From the NCBI RefSeq assembly GCF_027409185.1, contig NC_084467.1:80298501-80362500 (forward strand): a stretch of 64,000 nt of DNA. Direction: 5' to 3'. Origin of the DNA: Cynocephalus volans (taxonomy: Eukaryota > Chordata > Mammalia > Dermoptera > Cynocephalidae). This document shows, one piece after another, positions 10,441 through 22,721 of the stretch. The position numbers and the translations under genes are program-made. Within the stretch, counting starts at the first letter, position 1. Every line of letters begins with the position of its first letter. The notes beneath the pieces were generated by a model, which worked only from the letters and a program-made list of their open reading frames with translations, searched no databases and was not told the DNA's origin.

Positions 10441-13400
10441 AGTAAAATAAAGGTCATGTTTCTGCCAGGGAAATGGTTGGGCAGGTTTGCTTGTAGCCTT
10501 CATACAAAAGAATGAGGATTGTTAATCTCGGAATTCCTCAGCCGTTCCTCACACTGTGTGCCACATTCACGTGGACCCACTTCTGTGTTGTCCTAGTGAA
10601 ACCTGAGGGAAAAGGAACTAACATGAACATGAAATTCATGCTGCTTGCCGTGCTTTAAGTAATAAAGTCCTTGTCTCTGACTAAGCCATCTCATGTCTTC
10701 TGCCAGCATTCACGGAACTAACAGGCTTTTGTTAGCTTGCTGGTAGGGTAAAATTTAAACTCTTCACGGTTCTTGGCAGTGCACCACTTCAAATCCTGTC
10801 AGCCATACCTTTCACTCCAGTCACTGCTGCTGCAACTTGTTTCCCGTAGATCTCCACTGACTTTGTGCAGAAGAAATTTTTTTTTTCCCAGCCTCATCAA
10901 TTCATTTAATTTAAAAACTGAAGCAACTTTATACATCATCTCATCCAGCCCCTTCATCTGACAGGTGAAGCAGTTCATTATTTGGAGATAAATTGACTTG
11001 AGATAAAGCAAATAGTTCAGAATCTGAAGTGCACTTGTGGCCTTTCCACTGTAGCAGCTGTCAGATCACATGACTTACAGACGTGCTTGGTGATGTGTTT
11101 TATTTAACCTCAGCTGTGGAGACGGGTCATCTCGGTTGTTAATGTATCAGTGAGGAGGGGTTCAAGAATTCCAGGGGTAGGTGATGGCTGCATGACTCAC
11201 AGATGTCAGGGCCAAGGTCTCTGGCATCATCCTGACCCTGCTTGTGACCCCTAGTTGATGGCATCCCCAGCCATCTTACCATGGTCTAGGTAGGAGGGAG
11301 TGGGCTGGTGTCAGGGAAAAGAAGACTACAGAGCTCCAGCCACCAGCAATTGCATTTCATTAGCCAGAGCCACGTGGCATGAACACTCTCTTTGGAAGCA
11401 ATTTGATAGTTTTCTTGCTTCAACTTGTGATGTATCTGTCCCTCTAACTGTCCCCTGGGGAACCTCTGGCACCCCTGTGAGGAACACCCATAGGAACCCA
11501 CTCAGCACTCTGGCATGTGCAACCCGGAAAGTGGGAGGGAATTGACCAATGGGGGACAGAAACCAGTGGAAAAATACTTACTTCCTCTTTTAAACCTAGG
11601 TGGAAATTTCTACAACACACTTCAAAAGTCTCCTCAAGATTCTGTGTGATCATCTGCCAGTCATTCATAGGGCTGGCCAATCCCTTAACACATCTTTATC
11701 TTGACCTCTCCTCCTTCCTGCCATGTATTCCTGCTCCCTGGATTCACATTGTTTAATAAATGCTACAGGCCTTAAGGGGAACCCAGACAAAGATACCATC
11801 TTATAATAATGCCTTAGCTTCAGCAATTGTTATTTTCTCGTAAGTTAACGTCCTGAATGTTTGAAGAGTTATTACTGCATCAATGCTGGGACTGAGCTGT
11901 TTAGTGCAAAGAGTCTAGCATGCTGGGTTCTAACAGAGTGCCAAAGCTTTGCAGGTGCCTAAAGAAGATTGTCTAGGCCCTCTATTAATTTCTTTCATAA
12001 GATTTCCAAACCTCCTATTGAGAAAGAGCAAAGGTAAAATAACCACAAAATGTCATGAAAGAGGAAAGCAGGCAGATTCCTGGAACACATTTGTTTCTGT
12101 AACTGCCTACTCATGGTTTACTAAAAAAGAAAAAAGGAAATTTTGGAATGCTGATTGTTAGACCAATTTTATGATAAAATGTTCACTTTGTTCAAGCAAA
12201 ATGTAAAGTTTAAGAAAACTTACCCTTCATTTTTAATATTCATGGTGATTATTCATGAGTAAACTACAATGGAAATGTGATGGAAAGAATGCATTGGCCA
12301 GGGGTCTTGCTACAAGGAACTATCTTGTAAAGTTAACTTGCTTTGACAAGTTCCAGATGTGCTTCCAATGACTAGAAATATTGAGATAGTGGAGCTTGGC
12401 ACAGATCACAAAGATGTGATTTCTTGCTGTATAGAAGATAAGTGTTTAGATAATCAATTGTTGTTTGTTTATAGGATCTAAAAATAGAATATATTTTGGT
12501 TCTTTATTTTTATTTTTATTTTTTTGCTAAGAGTGCTGTTTATTTGGGATGTTATGCTTTACACATCACTTGTTAGAAGGCACCAATCATTCTCATTTCC
12601 GGGACTCTGTTTTCCCTTCTTTTTTATTTTTTGGTCACCAAACTCAGCCACTTACTTAGCTGTGGTATGGCTGGAAGAGATGGTGGCTATACATTCTTAA
12701 AACATATAGTTCACCATCCTCAGGGATGACTAGCAGGCAAGGGATCCTCTTTAGCTCCCTATAACATATTCTCTGAGATCACTGTTATCCTTTAAGAATT
12801 ACCACAAGGTGTGTGTGTGGGAGGTGTATTTCTAGGTAGTGAGGATATGATCCTAGTTTTATAACACTCAAAGGAGCTTCCAGAATTTTAAAGAGGTGTT
12901 GTAATTTGAAGCTCTATTTTCAGACACTTGTGGTACTCTGTCCTTTTCATGTGGCTAGGGAGAGAAGAATGCATTAGAATATATGAATAATAACACAGAA
13001 CTTGAACTGTTAAGAAGGTTAGAATCACTGCTGTTGAAGGATGATGAAGTAATTTTATTGGCTTTACCACAACCCATTCCCAGCTACACAAGCACCAGCA
13101 AGGAAGGACTCAGAGTATGTTTGCCTTCACTTCAAGTAAAGGCACTGAGTATTTGCTGGTTTCTCCTCTCTCCTCACAACAAAATTAAACACCAAAGTCA
13201 CTGTCCATCCATAGTCATGTCAGCATATGTATTCATGCAATATTTCCCCCACCTCTGCCTTGTAGAGGGTCATGGGATAAGTGTAGTTTTTTCACATGGA
13301 AAGGGTAAATTGGGGCTTTCATGTTAACAAAAAGAAACTACCATTAGAAAACTCTAGGCAAAATTCTTAACTGTTGTAATTAACAAATACTAAAGTAAAT

Positions 13401-13525
13401 ATTTGTGTCCTTTCTTTCTTCATATTTAATAACTGATTTATTGTATGGTAATTTTTTTTTTTGCACTCCTAAGTGGCATTTGTTTAATTTGTATGTCCAT
13501 GCCACAGTGAAAGCTATAATTGTGA
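10441..13525. other. 3.1 kb of intergenic DNA with no recognised gene
   Basis: No repeat family, RNA gene or exon with splice context could be identified. Overlapping frames of 60-81 codons lie on both strands at 11286-11756, and one of 114 codons at 12983-13327. Overlap on opposite strands and the lack of recognisable homology argue for chance. It is a reasonable place to look for conserved non-coding elements upstream of CDC7. Confidence 0.45.
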
Positions 13526-13856
13526 TGCTCCGGGAGTTGGCAAACTTTTTTCTTAATGCTCCAGTAGTAATATTTTAGGTTTTGCAGGCCGCACATCTCT
13601 GTGGCAACTACTCAACTCTGCCATTGTAGAGTAAGGCAACTATAGACAATACATAAACAAATGAGCATGGCTGTGTTCCAATAAAACATTATTTATAGAC
13701 ACTGAAATTTGATTTTCATATGATTTTCATGTGTCAGAAAATATTCTTTTTGAAATTTTAAAAAATAATTTTAAAATGTAAAACCCATCTTAGCTTGCAG
13801 TGTGTACAAAAACAGGTGGCAGGCTGGGTTTGGCTCATGAGGGACTGAGTCTGTAG
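13526..13856. mobile_element. Non-autonomous hAT-like transposon fossil
   Basis: The order is 'ccgggagttggcaaacttttt', 'attttaggttttgcaggccgcacatctctgtggcaactactcaactctgccattgtag', 'aaacaaatgagcatggctgtgttccaataaaacattatttatag', then 'aacaggtggcaggctgggtttggctcatgagg'. This is a well-known mammalian hAT-Charlie-type element, and the ends form an imperfect inverted pair. The subfamily was not determined. Confidence 0.7.
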
Positions 13857-14625
13857 TTCTCAGATGCCTGTGATGTTCCAACATCAAACTTACTAGCACT
13901 AAAACCATTAAACTCCATCTTAATAAATTCTCTTAAATAATGGACATTTCCATCTTTAGGTTTTTAAAAATAAAAGTTGACTAATTACAATGTTATTCTG
14001 AAATTTAAAAACACATGAGAATATGAAAAGGTTTATACAATATCGACACATCATTTTTAAAATGTGCTTTCAAGCATACTTCTTTTTCAGAAAAAGAGTA
14101 CCAACACAAAGGCCCTGAACTTGGAATTACTAGGGATTTTTCAAAACCTTAAATCATCTTCTTTAAAGATAACAAAAAATTGGAAGTCAAACCATTATCA
14201 CTTCATTGCAGTGGGTAATTTTCCCATTAATTGTTGAATGGAAATTGTCATCCTGTTTTTGAATGGTACCAGATGCTAGCAAGTTTCAGTCCCTGGAGAT
14301 GAAACTTGACATATTACAGTACTTGGTCCTTGACCTTCCAGTCCTAGTAGTATTTTATTACATATCAGAACTCCATGAGTATATAGAAATCTCAGCTTTA
14401 ATAATTTTGCATTTAAACTTTAAAAATATGAATTTGGTCTTAGGAGTCTTTCCTAAGTAATGATAACAGAAATTTTCCAGAGTGTTTGAAATCTGTTTGT
14501 TTTAGGGGAAAATATGTTATTTGTTTTCATTGTATGCTGCAATTACCTTCAAGTACAGTACATTTATTTCATCCTATAAATATTTTTTCTCTCTTGGTAG
14601 ATTTCCAGATATTTCTTACAGAGCT

Positions 14626-14742
14626 TCCTTTTTTTTTTTTTAATTTTTGAAACAGGGTTACAAATATGCACAGGTACAACAACAAAGATAGACAAAACAG
14701 CAAGATAGATAATTATTATACTAAACAGCTAGGCTTCCTTTT
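14626..14742 (-). repeat. Small unclassified insertion with T-rich left edge
   Basis: A direct repeat GCTTCCTTTTT is seen near 14624 and again near 14732, bracketing about 100 bp. The insert starts with a T run on the + strand, so in antisense it looks like a poly(A)-tailed retroposon fragment. I do not recognise the inserted sequence. Confidence 0.4.
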
Positions 14743-14959
14743 TAAAAAATTGTTTTTCACCTAATCTTGAGAGATTTGTATCTCTTTAAACTATGCTACA
14801 GAATGACAGAACAAAAATTTGTATCTTCTTTCCAATAATAGAGCATGAAGTTACTTGTACTCTCAAACTGAATTTCAAATGGAACTTAGCCTGAGCAACT
14901 TATCTGCTAGATAAAAGTTTTTGTTGAAAAAAGCTTTTTATAAAAAAAATATAGTTGAA

Positions 14960-16242
14960 GTCTACTGGGAAAATTGGATATCCACATGCAAAATTGTGAA
15001 ATTAGATCCTTACCTAAAATCATATACAAAAATTAACTCAAAATAGACCAAAGACCCAAACCTACAAGCTAATATTATAAAACTCTTAGAAGGAAACAAA
15101 GGGCAAAACTTTCTCGACACTATATTTGGCAATGATTTCTTGGATATGATACCAAAGCACAAGCAACAAAAGAGAAAACAGACAAATTGGACTTCATGAA
15201 AATTAAAACCTTTTGTGCATCAAAGATATAAAGTAAAAAGAAAACCCACCTAGTGAGAGAAAACATTGACAAATTACATATCTGATGAGGTAAGAATATC
15301 CAGAATATATAGAGAAATCTTAAAAAGTCAACAGTAAGAAAAAAAACCCAATTCAAAAAACTGGCAAAGGACTTAAATAGACATTTCTCTAAAAAAGCTA
15401 CAAATAGCCAAAAAGCACATGAAAAGATACTCAACATCAGCATTCATTGGGAAAATGCAAATCAAAATCACAATGAGATACCACCTCACACTCATTAGGA
15501 TGGCTACTATCAAAAAAAAAAAAAAAACCCACAGAAAATAACTAGTGTTATTTTCACTAGTGACAGAATGTGGAGAAATTGGAATCCTTGTACACTGTTG
15601 GTGGGGATGTAAAATGGTACACCTGTTGTGGAAAACACAATGGCAGTTTCTCAAAAAATTAACAATAGAATTACCATATGATCTAGCAATTCCACTTCTG
15701 AATATATACCCAAAAGAATTGAAAGAGTCTTGAAGAGATACTTGTATACGCGTGTTCACAGCAGCATTATTCACAATGGCTAAAACATGCAAACAACTCA
15801 AGTGTCCATAGACAGATGGCTGGATAAGCAAAATGTGGTATATGCATACAATGGAATATTATATAGTCTTAGAAAGGAAGGAAATTCTGATATATACTAC
15901 AACATGGATGTACGTTGAGGACACTATGCTAAGTGAAATAAGCTAGTCACAAAAGGACAAATGCTATATGATTCCACTTAAATGAGGCACCTCACCTAGA
16001 GTAGTTAAATTCATAGAGACAGAAAGTAGAATGGTGGTTGCCAGGGACTGCAGGGAGGAAGAATGGGAAGAGAGGGTTTAATGGGTACAGAGTTTCAGTT
16101 TTACAAGATAAAAAGAATTCTGGAGATGAGTGGTGGTGACGGTTGCACAATGATATAAATGTACTTAATACCACTGAATTGTACACTTAAAAATGGTAAA
16201 ATTTATGCTGTTTATTTTATCATAATAAAAAATGGGAAAAAG
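14960..16242 (+). mobile_element. L1M LINE, 3' part
   Basis: This is sense ORF2 C-terminal sequence ('aaaatagaccaaagacccaaacctac', 'aagcacaagcaacaaaagagaaaacagacaaattggacttc', 'tggtggggatgtaaaatggtac', 'aagtgtccatagacagatgg') followed by an L1M 3' UTR ('atggtggttgccagggactg', 'aatgtacttaataccactgaattgtacacttaaaaatgg'). Many stops interrupt the frame. The 152-codon minus frame at 15373-15831 is a shadow of this fossil. Confidence 0.85.
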
Positions 16243-16610
16243 TATAGTTGAGGTCTAATATAAATCAAGACCTTTTCATCAAAGAATCCTAGACTCAAAT
16301 TCAAGCTCTGCCATTTACTGGCTTGTTGTCATTAGCAATTTATTTGGTCCATTCTTTTTTTTTTTAATATATCTTTTGAGAAATGACTTTTGGGCTTGAT
16401 TTCAACCTCCCATAACAAATTCTGTCAAAGAAAATGAATGATAGTTAACATATTTTACAAGTTACACAATATATGTAAAGACTATTATACCCTAAAAGAA
16501 TTATGTAAAGTTAATGTTTGATTAGATTATTTACATCAATGGTGCTTTGTAGATTGCTTAATAGTCTTTTTTTTTTTTTTTTGGTTCTTTAAAAAGATCA
16601 ACAAAATTTG
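16243..16610. other. AT-rich spacer with a T homopolymer
   Basis: No gene or classifiable repeat is seen. A T run at about 16566-16582 precedes an L1 ORF2 snippet. Confidence 0.45.
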
Positions 16611-16615
16611 AAAAC

Positions 16616-16686
16616 CTTTATCTAGACTGACCATGAAAAAAAAGGGAGAAGACAGAAATTACTAAAATCAGGAATAGAGCGGGGAC
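16616..16686 (+). mobile_element. Short L1 ORF2 fragment
   Basis: The segment 'accatgaaaaaaaagggag' then 'acagaaattactaaaatcagg' then 'aatagagcggggac' resembles a piece of L1 ORF2 between the endonuclease and RT domains. It ends abruptly in unrelated GC-richer DNA, so this is a fragment only. Confidence 0.5.
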
Positions 16687-17059
16687 TTGGTAGAGCAGTT
16701 CCTTCTTCTATTACACTGGAGTGAGCTTTGAGGAGACATCCTCCTCTTTTTCCAGTCTCTACTGGTGACTCTCCTTGTGTCACTGCAGTTGAGTATCTGG
16801 TGGGCCACCAGCACAATAGCTGTGGCTACTGCCATGGTGTCAAGCCACTTTTGTGGCAGCCGTGGCTGTGGAAGTTGCTGTGGCAGTGGCTGTAGTGGGC
16901 CACTGCAAGGAAGTGGTGTTTTCGGCATGCTTCTTGCCTGTTTCCTGGTGGGGAATGCTGCCCTAAGCTCCTGCCTAGAATCCAGGCATGGTGTTTCTTG
17001 GCTGTATCTGGGAGGAGGGGACTGGCCCAGGACTCCCTTCTTAGGACCCCAGGTGTGCT

Positions 17060-17200
17060 CTCTATTTGGTCCTTTCTAAAGTTAATATTCCTGATCTATA
17101 AAATAGGTCAAATAATTAAAGAATTGATGAGCTAACATATAGGAAGTTCTTATAATAGTGCCTGACTCAGTGCCTATAACAGTGCCCATTAAATGCATCC
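17060..17200 (+). mobile_element. MIR SINE, degenerate
   Basis: Sense MIR landmarks are 'cctgatctataaaataggtcaaataat', 'gatgagctaacatataggaagttc' and 'agtgcctgactcagtgcctataacagtgcccattaaatg'. The identity is weak but the order is correct. Confidence 0.55.
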
Positions 17201-18395
17201 CCTTCTCTTCCCCTCATTATACACACAATTCAAATATACATCAAGTGGGATTGAGAGGGAATTGTGGAGATTTTCCCTTATAGCATTGCCATTGAACTAT
17301 CCTAAGTTTTGTTCAAGATGTTTGGATGGGAAGAAAGTCCCCCAGTTTGGTCTCTAGAATTTATGTTCCTCAGTGACAGTACTGTGTTCTTTTATCTATA
17401 AATGTCCATTTCCTTCACTATCCTAATGTAGAACTAAACTTAGATATTATCTACCTATCTCAACTCCAGCTGGACCCTGAGGAAGGAGGTGAGGGGCAGA
17501 ACCACTAATCCCAATTGCCTCTCAACTATTCACCAGGTTCTTAATAACAAACAGGCCTATTAGAGGAGCAGTAGGCCACAAAGTAAGTGGTGTCACAGCT
17601 GTCTAGCTCTTGCTGTGAGCCCATACCTTGTATACAAGGAGTATTTCTTCTTACTCTCCCACTGTTAACCCCAGAGCAGCATACTCTCTTGGGTGTTTTC
17701 CAACAGGAGAGATGTGTCTGGAGGCAAGTCCCATTTTAGTGACACATCTTGGATGGACCATGACTTTCACTGCTATTCAGTCTCACCTTCAGGGGAAATC
17801 TGAGTCTCAATGCATCACCCAGACAAGCAGGAAACACATGGAAGCCCTTCCTTTGTTTAGAGCTCAGGTCATCCCTTCCCCAACTCCTCATCCAACAGCA
17901 ACCCACTGCTCACTAATCCACCTCCTCCAAAAAAGGCTACATTAGTAGAAGGGAGGTATTTTTTGTTGGCTAATTTGTTCTTGTGATTCATTCTTTAGAA
18001 TCATTTACCTGATTATTATTACTTCAAATGCTTTCTCTTGCAAAGGAGACCACATTTGGTAACACTAGAAACAACCTTCTTGTGGTCAAGTCAGCAATGA
18101 TGAGAACAGGATTGCTACTTTTCCTTTCTCGTAAGCCTTGTAGTTCATAAACAAACTAGATACTTGCTCTCCCTTCATCATTTCTCAAAAAGAAATAAAC
18201 ACAGAATAGAAACACCCTGTACTCAGCACGAGGACTCATATAGGAGTAGACTAAAAAAGGAAAGCTTTTCCAAAAAGAGACCATTCAGGTCATCTATTTT
18301 AAGTTCTCTCTCACTCTCGCTCTCTCTCTAAACATTTATTGAAAATCTCACCCAGCTCATAGCTTCTTCCTCCTATAGTTTATTTCCTACACTCT
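17201..18395. other. No gene recognised
   Basis: The DNA looks unique. The 105-codon + frame at 17628-17945 has no familiar motif. A CT-rich microsatellite-like stretch lies at about 18307-18328. Confidence 0.45.
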
Positions 18396-18640
18396 TCCTA
18401 AAGTGTTCTTAATAAAACTCAACTCTATTTCTATCTCTTCCCCCATTTAATACCCTTCATTAGCTCTTTATAGCCCTAATTTTGAGAACAGCACACAAGA
18501 ATCTTCATGATGTGGTGCCTGTTTACTCTCCAGCTCAACTCCTACTAATCCTTTCTCTCACTATTTGTGCTGAAGTAATACAGAACAACTTATAGTTCCC
18601 TGAACTCATTTGTCTTTTCAGTCCTCCTAGAATGCCTAAC
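18396..18640 (+). mobile_element. L2 LINE fragment (3' region)
   Basis: It follows the L2 3' order in degenerate form: a segment related to 'cttcccatct...aaactcctta', 'agaatcttcatgatgtggtgcctgtttactctccagctc', then 'ctcactatttgtgctgaag'. Confidence 0.6.
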
Positions 18641-18930
18641 AGAGTGAGGTAACTGAATCCCAAAGAAGTTAAGTAACTTGCCCATAGTCATCCATGCAGT
18701 CCAGCTTCAGTGTACAAACACAAGACAGGTTTTGTCCCTACTCTGATAGAGATAACAAGTGTAATGAGAAAGATTGACATTAACAATTATTTTAAAATGT
18801 GTTAAAAGCAGGAGTGCAGGGTGCTATGGAAGCATGCACCAAGGGACTCAACCTATTCAGTTGGTGAGGCTTCCTTGAGAAAGAGATATTCAGTGCTGGG
18901 TCATGGAGGATGAGTATGAAAATTGTCTGC
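18641..18930 (-). mobile_element. MIR and antisense L2 fragments
   Basis: An antisense MIR core ('gaatcccaaagaagttaagtaacttgcccatagtcatcc', 18650-18710) is followed by antisense L2 3' UTR ('gagaaagattgacattaacaattattt', 'gcagggtgctatggaagcatg', 'ggcttccttgagaaagagat'). Confidence 0.5.
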
Positions 18931-18954
18931 TTCAACCCCTAGATAGACTTCACA

Positions 18955-19070
18955 CTACTTGAAGGTGGAGTCCTTTTCTTAGACATCTCCATATTACAGG
19001 TACCTACTGTACTGCTTGGTACAGCTCTTGTGAGAAGGCATTTATTGAATGAATAAATCAATCAAATTGT
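18955..19070 (+). mobile_element. L2 LINE 3' terminus
   Basis: This is a sense L2 end: 'ttgaaggtggagtccttttcttagacatctccatatta', 'tactgcttggtacagctcttg', 'aaggcatttattgaatgaataaat'. Confidence 0.65.
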
Positions 19071-19489
19071 TAGGTGTCTTCTATGAGCTCTACCAGAAAA
19101 TTTTTATATTAGTTGGTCTGTATAACAATCCCACAGGGCAGTTATTTTCCCTTCCTACATTACGAATTGAGAAATTGAACTTTGATTCATATCCATAGAC
19201 CTTTGTGTGTTTCAAAATTCCTTGCTACTAGTTTCAGAATTAATTGACTGTAGTTTCAGAATTGACTCATACTTCTCTGATCTTTAAATAATTTGTAATT
19301 TTATTTTTGAAGTAAAAAATTTTCCCCATGAAATTTTAAGTGTTTTTTCCTATGTATATATTGCAATAAATGGCTAGGGTTTTATTTTGTAACTTGGGAT
19401 TTTTTTCATTATCTGACTATTGTCCTAAGAGAAAATTTCTGCCCATATGCAAAAACTATGTATTTGCTTTACTCTTATCTTAGGTTACT
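19071..19489. other. AT-rich spacer, nothing recognised
   Basis: There is no gene, RNA or confident repeat. A weak MIR-like core may be present near 19130-19190. Confidence 0.4.
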
Positions 19490-19912
19490 GTAGTGGATTG
19501 AATAATGTCTCCCCAAAACTCACTGAAGCTTGAATTGTGTCCCCCAAGTTTTATGTATTAGAAACTTGGCCCCCACTGTGACTGTTAAGAGGGTGGCAAA
19601 TCCTACTATGTTCGTTGAAAGGTGGAGTCTTGAAGAGGTGATTGGATTGTAGGACCATGCAGTAGTGAATGGATTAAAAATGGTGGTCAGGGGTGTGGTT
19701 CTAAAGGTTTTAAAAGAGGAGAGTCTGTCTTTCTCTCTCTCTGCTCTCTCTGCTTCCACCATTTTTCAATGTGAGACACCTGGGTCACTCTCACCACCAC
19801 CAGATGGACTTTGGATTCCCAGCCTCAGAAACTGTAAGAAATAAATTTCGTTTCTTATAAATCACCCCATTTCATGTATTCTGTTATAAGCAACACAAGA
19901 GGACTAATATAG
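19490..19912 (+). mobile_element. MaLR (MST-like) LTR, full length
   Basis: It starts 'tgtagtggattgaataatgtctcccc', contains 'gaattgtgtcccccaagttttatg', 'ggtggagtcttgaagaggtgattggattgtagg' and 'gattcccagcctcagaaactgtaagaaataaattt', and ends 'gttataagcaacacaagaggactaata'. The 5' part of its sequence is continuous where the sister LTR at 5455 is interrupted by L1, which fixes that insertion point. It is non-coding. Confidence 0.85.
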
Positions 19913-20734
19913 TTACCTATCTCTGAAGAGTTCCTAAGAGAGTTTCTCAGTTATTTATTTCCTCTTAATAGTGGGGGTAAAAGAGGAGCGAGAGGAATGA
20001 GACTTTCTGTAATATTTCCTCTTTTTTTTTTTTTTTTTTAAATCTTTTATTAGGTGTCTCCATGCAGAGAAAGATGAGCAGAAGTATTGAAAAGTTGTGC
20101 TGGGAACTTACTCTGAGTTGACTATACAACTGGTCAGGAGTGCCCCATTTCTGCACCCAATTCAAATCTCCACAGGTCCCAAGTTCTCTGCTGGGCATCC
20201 TGTTTTCCCAGACACCTCTTATAATCACTTGGCATCTAAACACAGACTACCTGTTGCCCAAGTAGTTTGAACTTCACTAATAAGATTATTCTCATATGTG
20301 CCCTGTAAGAAAGAACAATAGGGCAGGATCCCTTTGCTGTAGCACAGACCCACAATCTTACTGGCAACACTATGGCTTCTCTTGCTAATCCTTAGTTAAT
20401 AGCTCTTCCCAATAAAGTTTATTCCTTTACCCAGCCTGTGTGACTGTGGCACTGTAGAATTCACTATTAGACATCTTGGAGGAGAGCCCTAAATTAACTT
20501 TTGTCAAATGAAAATTTCTGCTTTATTTAGCAATCAGGAGTAAAAGGTTTTGAGAGTGTGGTGTGTCAGAAGATTTCTGCTGAGAACTGCTTCAGGACAA
20601 GGTAAGGGATTTTTAAAACAACTGGATAATATATATGAACTTCACGCTGTATGTTAGCTACTCTCTACTAGGTAGTAGAATCGCTAATTGTCCAGGTAGA
20701 GAATAGCTAATCATCCCTCTGCCTCCCTCCTTCA
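19913..20734. other. No gene recognised; possible LTR-like end near 20400
   Basis: A T run at 20022-20039 is followed by unique-looking DNA. A segment around 20395-20480 ('cttcccaataaagtttattcctttaccc') resembles an LTR polyadenylation region, but I cannot define ends or a family. Confidence 0.35.
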
Positions 20735-20845
20735 ATGGAAAATGCACAGGCTTTGGCACATAAAGACTAGAATTGAATCTCCCCACTCATTTACTGCTGT
20801 GCAGATTTGCCAGGCACGTTCAATTTCCAACTCAGCTGTTCAAAT
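20735..20845 (+). mobile_element. MIR SINE fragment, degenerate
   Basis: The weak sense MIR order is 'atgcacaggctttggcacataaagactagaattgaatctcc', 'catttactgctgtgcagatttgccaggcac', 'tcaatttccaactcagctg'. Confidence 0.45.
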
Positions 20846-21695
20846 AAATAACACCTTTCTTTATTTATCAGAATCAAATTTAATTTACCTCTGAGCCACA
20901 ATCCTACTCAGATGAAAGGAAATGCATTCTCTGCATCCCCTTCAACCTTTTCTAGAATCATGCAAAGGTCCAGGGGGTTGTCTTCTGCAGCATCAAAGCA
21001 CCAGGGAGGCCACTTGTTATTGATGAAGTGCCCATTGTCCAGCCCACCTGGTCCATGCTCCTGGGCTAACAGGAATGGGCATTTTACTAGGTCTGGGAGC
21101 CAGTCTTCCCATAAACACTGCCCAGCCATTGTCCACTTAAGTCTTTCACCTTCCTGTCCAGTGGACAGGACCTACCGATCTCTGTCCTTGTTCCTGTTTG
21201 AAGGACCCCATCCCCCTCCCCATCTCCTTTCCCCCTTCCCTACATAACATCTAGAATAATCTAAGATTAAAGCAGCACAGTTGTCTTTTCACTTGTTCAT
21301 TCTCTTTTCTTCCACTTTTCTCTTCTTTTTCTTACTCTTTCTCCTTCCCATCCCCTATCTCTTACCTTTGATGATGTAGAATTCAAAACTGTTATTTTAC
21401 ATATTGTCTTTGCTCTGACATAGTTTGGAACCACAAAAGGATCGAATAAAGCCATGCCCTGATATAAATTGCCTGAAAACACCGGAAATCTTTCTCATTT
21501 ATTTGAAATCAGACTACCGTCAGATTCCTGCTTCAACTAGTTCCTGCTTCTGTCTCTTTTAGGTCTTAGTCCCCCAGCTCTCTGTTTCCCTTCTTGGTAA
21601 TCTCCTTTGGAATTGGAGGAAAGTGAAAACAACTATTGGATAAATAAACTCTCCTTCTTCAAAAGCCGTTCAGCTAGATAGGATCAAAAACTCAG
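20846..21695. other. No gene recognised
   Basis: Two opposed frames (111 codons + at 20912-21247, 73 codons - at 20908-21129) overlap and neither resembles a known protein. 21295-21360 is pyrimidine-rich. Confidence 0.4.
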
Positions 21696-21699
21696 TGCA

Positions 21700-21840
21700 T
21701 GTTGCTGAGTACAAAAATATGCCAAGCATTAATAGAACACCTATTTTGGGGCTAGCACCAAACTAAGTGCCATTAAGAATAAGAGACATGGTTCTTCGCC
21801 ACAAGATTACAGTCTACTTGAAATGTGAAATGCTTAGAAG
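21700..21840 (-). mobile_element. L2 LINE fragment (antisense)
   Basis: The antisense L2 3' UTR pattern is 'gccaagcattaatagaacacctattttggggctagcaccaaactaagtgcc' then 'acatggttcttcgccacaagattacagtctac'. Confidence 0.5.
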
Positions 21841-22261
21841 AGTGGTGTAGTTCAGAGAATATGCCAGTATGTTTAATAAGGAACTAAATTGTTCAGTACA
21901 GTTAATTAGAAAACAAAAAGCATGTGATAAAATTACTTGTAGTTGGTCTATAAGGAGTTAACCATGAGTTAAGGAAGGGACAGATCTTGGACTGGGATAT
22001 CTAAGGAATTAACTCATCTGAATTTGGAGGATGCAGAGATAGAAACAAAAGATAAAATGAGAAACAAACATGGAGACATGGATGGAGAATGAACATGCTA
22101 TGAAAGAAAAATGGTGAAGGCACTGGCCTGACCCTAAGGAAAACTTCGTGAATGTAGTTATCAACATCCCTAAATAACAATCATTAATTCAACAATCAAT
22201 CTACCTCCAATCTGCTTACTGGAGACGTAAGTGCAACCAACTATTTAAAACCTAAGTTCTC

Positions 22262-22385
22262 ATTGTTCATTAATTCCATAGCCATTTATTAAGTCCCTAC
22301 TATGTGGACAGCAATGTGCTATGTGTTAGGGATAGGATCTTACAGAAAAGAGAAAATACATACTATAAATTAAATTAAATGAGCT
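22262..22385 (-). mobile_element. L2 LINE 3' terminus
   Basis: The antisense L2 end is 'gttcattaattccatagccatttattaagtccctactatgtggacagcaatgtgc' followed by 'tgttagggataggatcttacag'. Confidence 0.6.
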
Positions 22386-22565
22386 AACATGTCCAGGCCT
22401 AGTAGACCAAGCATTTTACATGTCTTATGTCACTTTATCTAATTTAATCCCTATAGCAAAACCAAGTATTTTGTCTATTTTACATTTTTGAAATAGAAAC
22501 TGAATGTCAGAGATATTGAGTAACTTGCCCAGATACTGAATATCAGCTAGCATAAAGCTTATAAA
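22386..22565 (-). mobile_element. MIR SINE
   Basis: The antisense MIR order is 'aagcattttacatgtcttatgtcactttatctaatttaatccctatagc', 'gtctattttacatttttgaaatagaaactgaatgtcagagatattgagtaacttgcccag'. Confidence 0.7.
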
Positions 22566-22721
22566 CAATTTGAGATACAGGATAAGTAGTTACCTTGCAC
22601 TTAATATAAAAGATAGAAAGGAGAAGTTAAAGACTATACAAGTAGTTATGTGATTACATGGGGAAAATGAATTTGGCAAATATTATAATAACAGGCTTTA
22701 TAGATTAATGTGACCAATTTC

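Noticed and set aside
15373-15831. 152-codon minus-strand frame
   Set aside because: It is the antisense of an L1M ORF2/3' UTR fossil, an old-repeat shadow.
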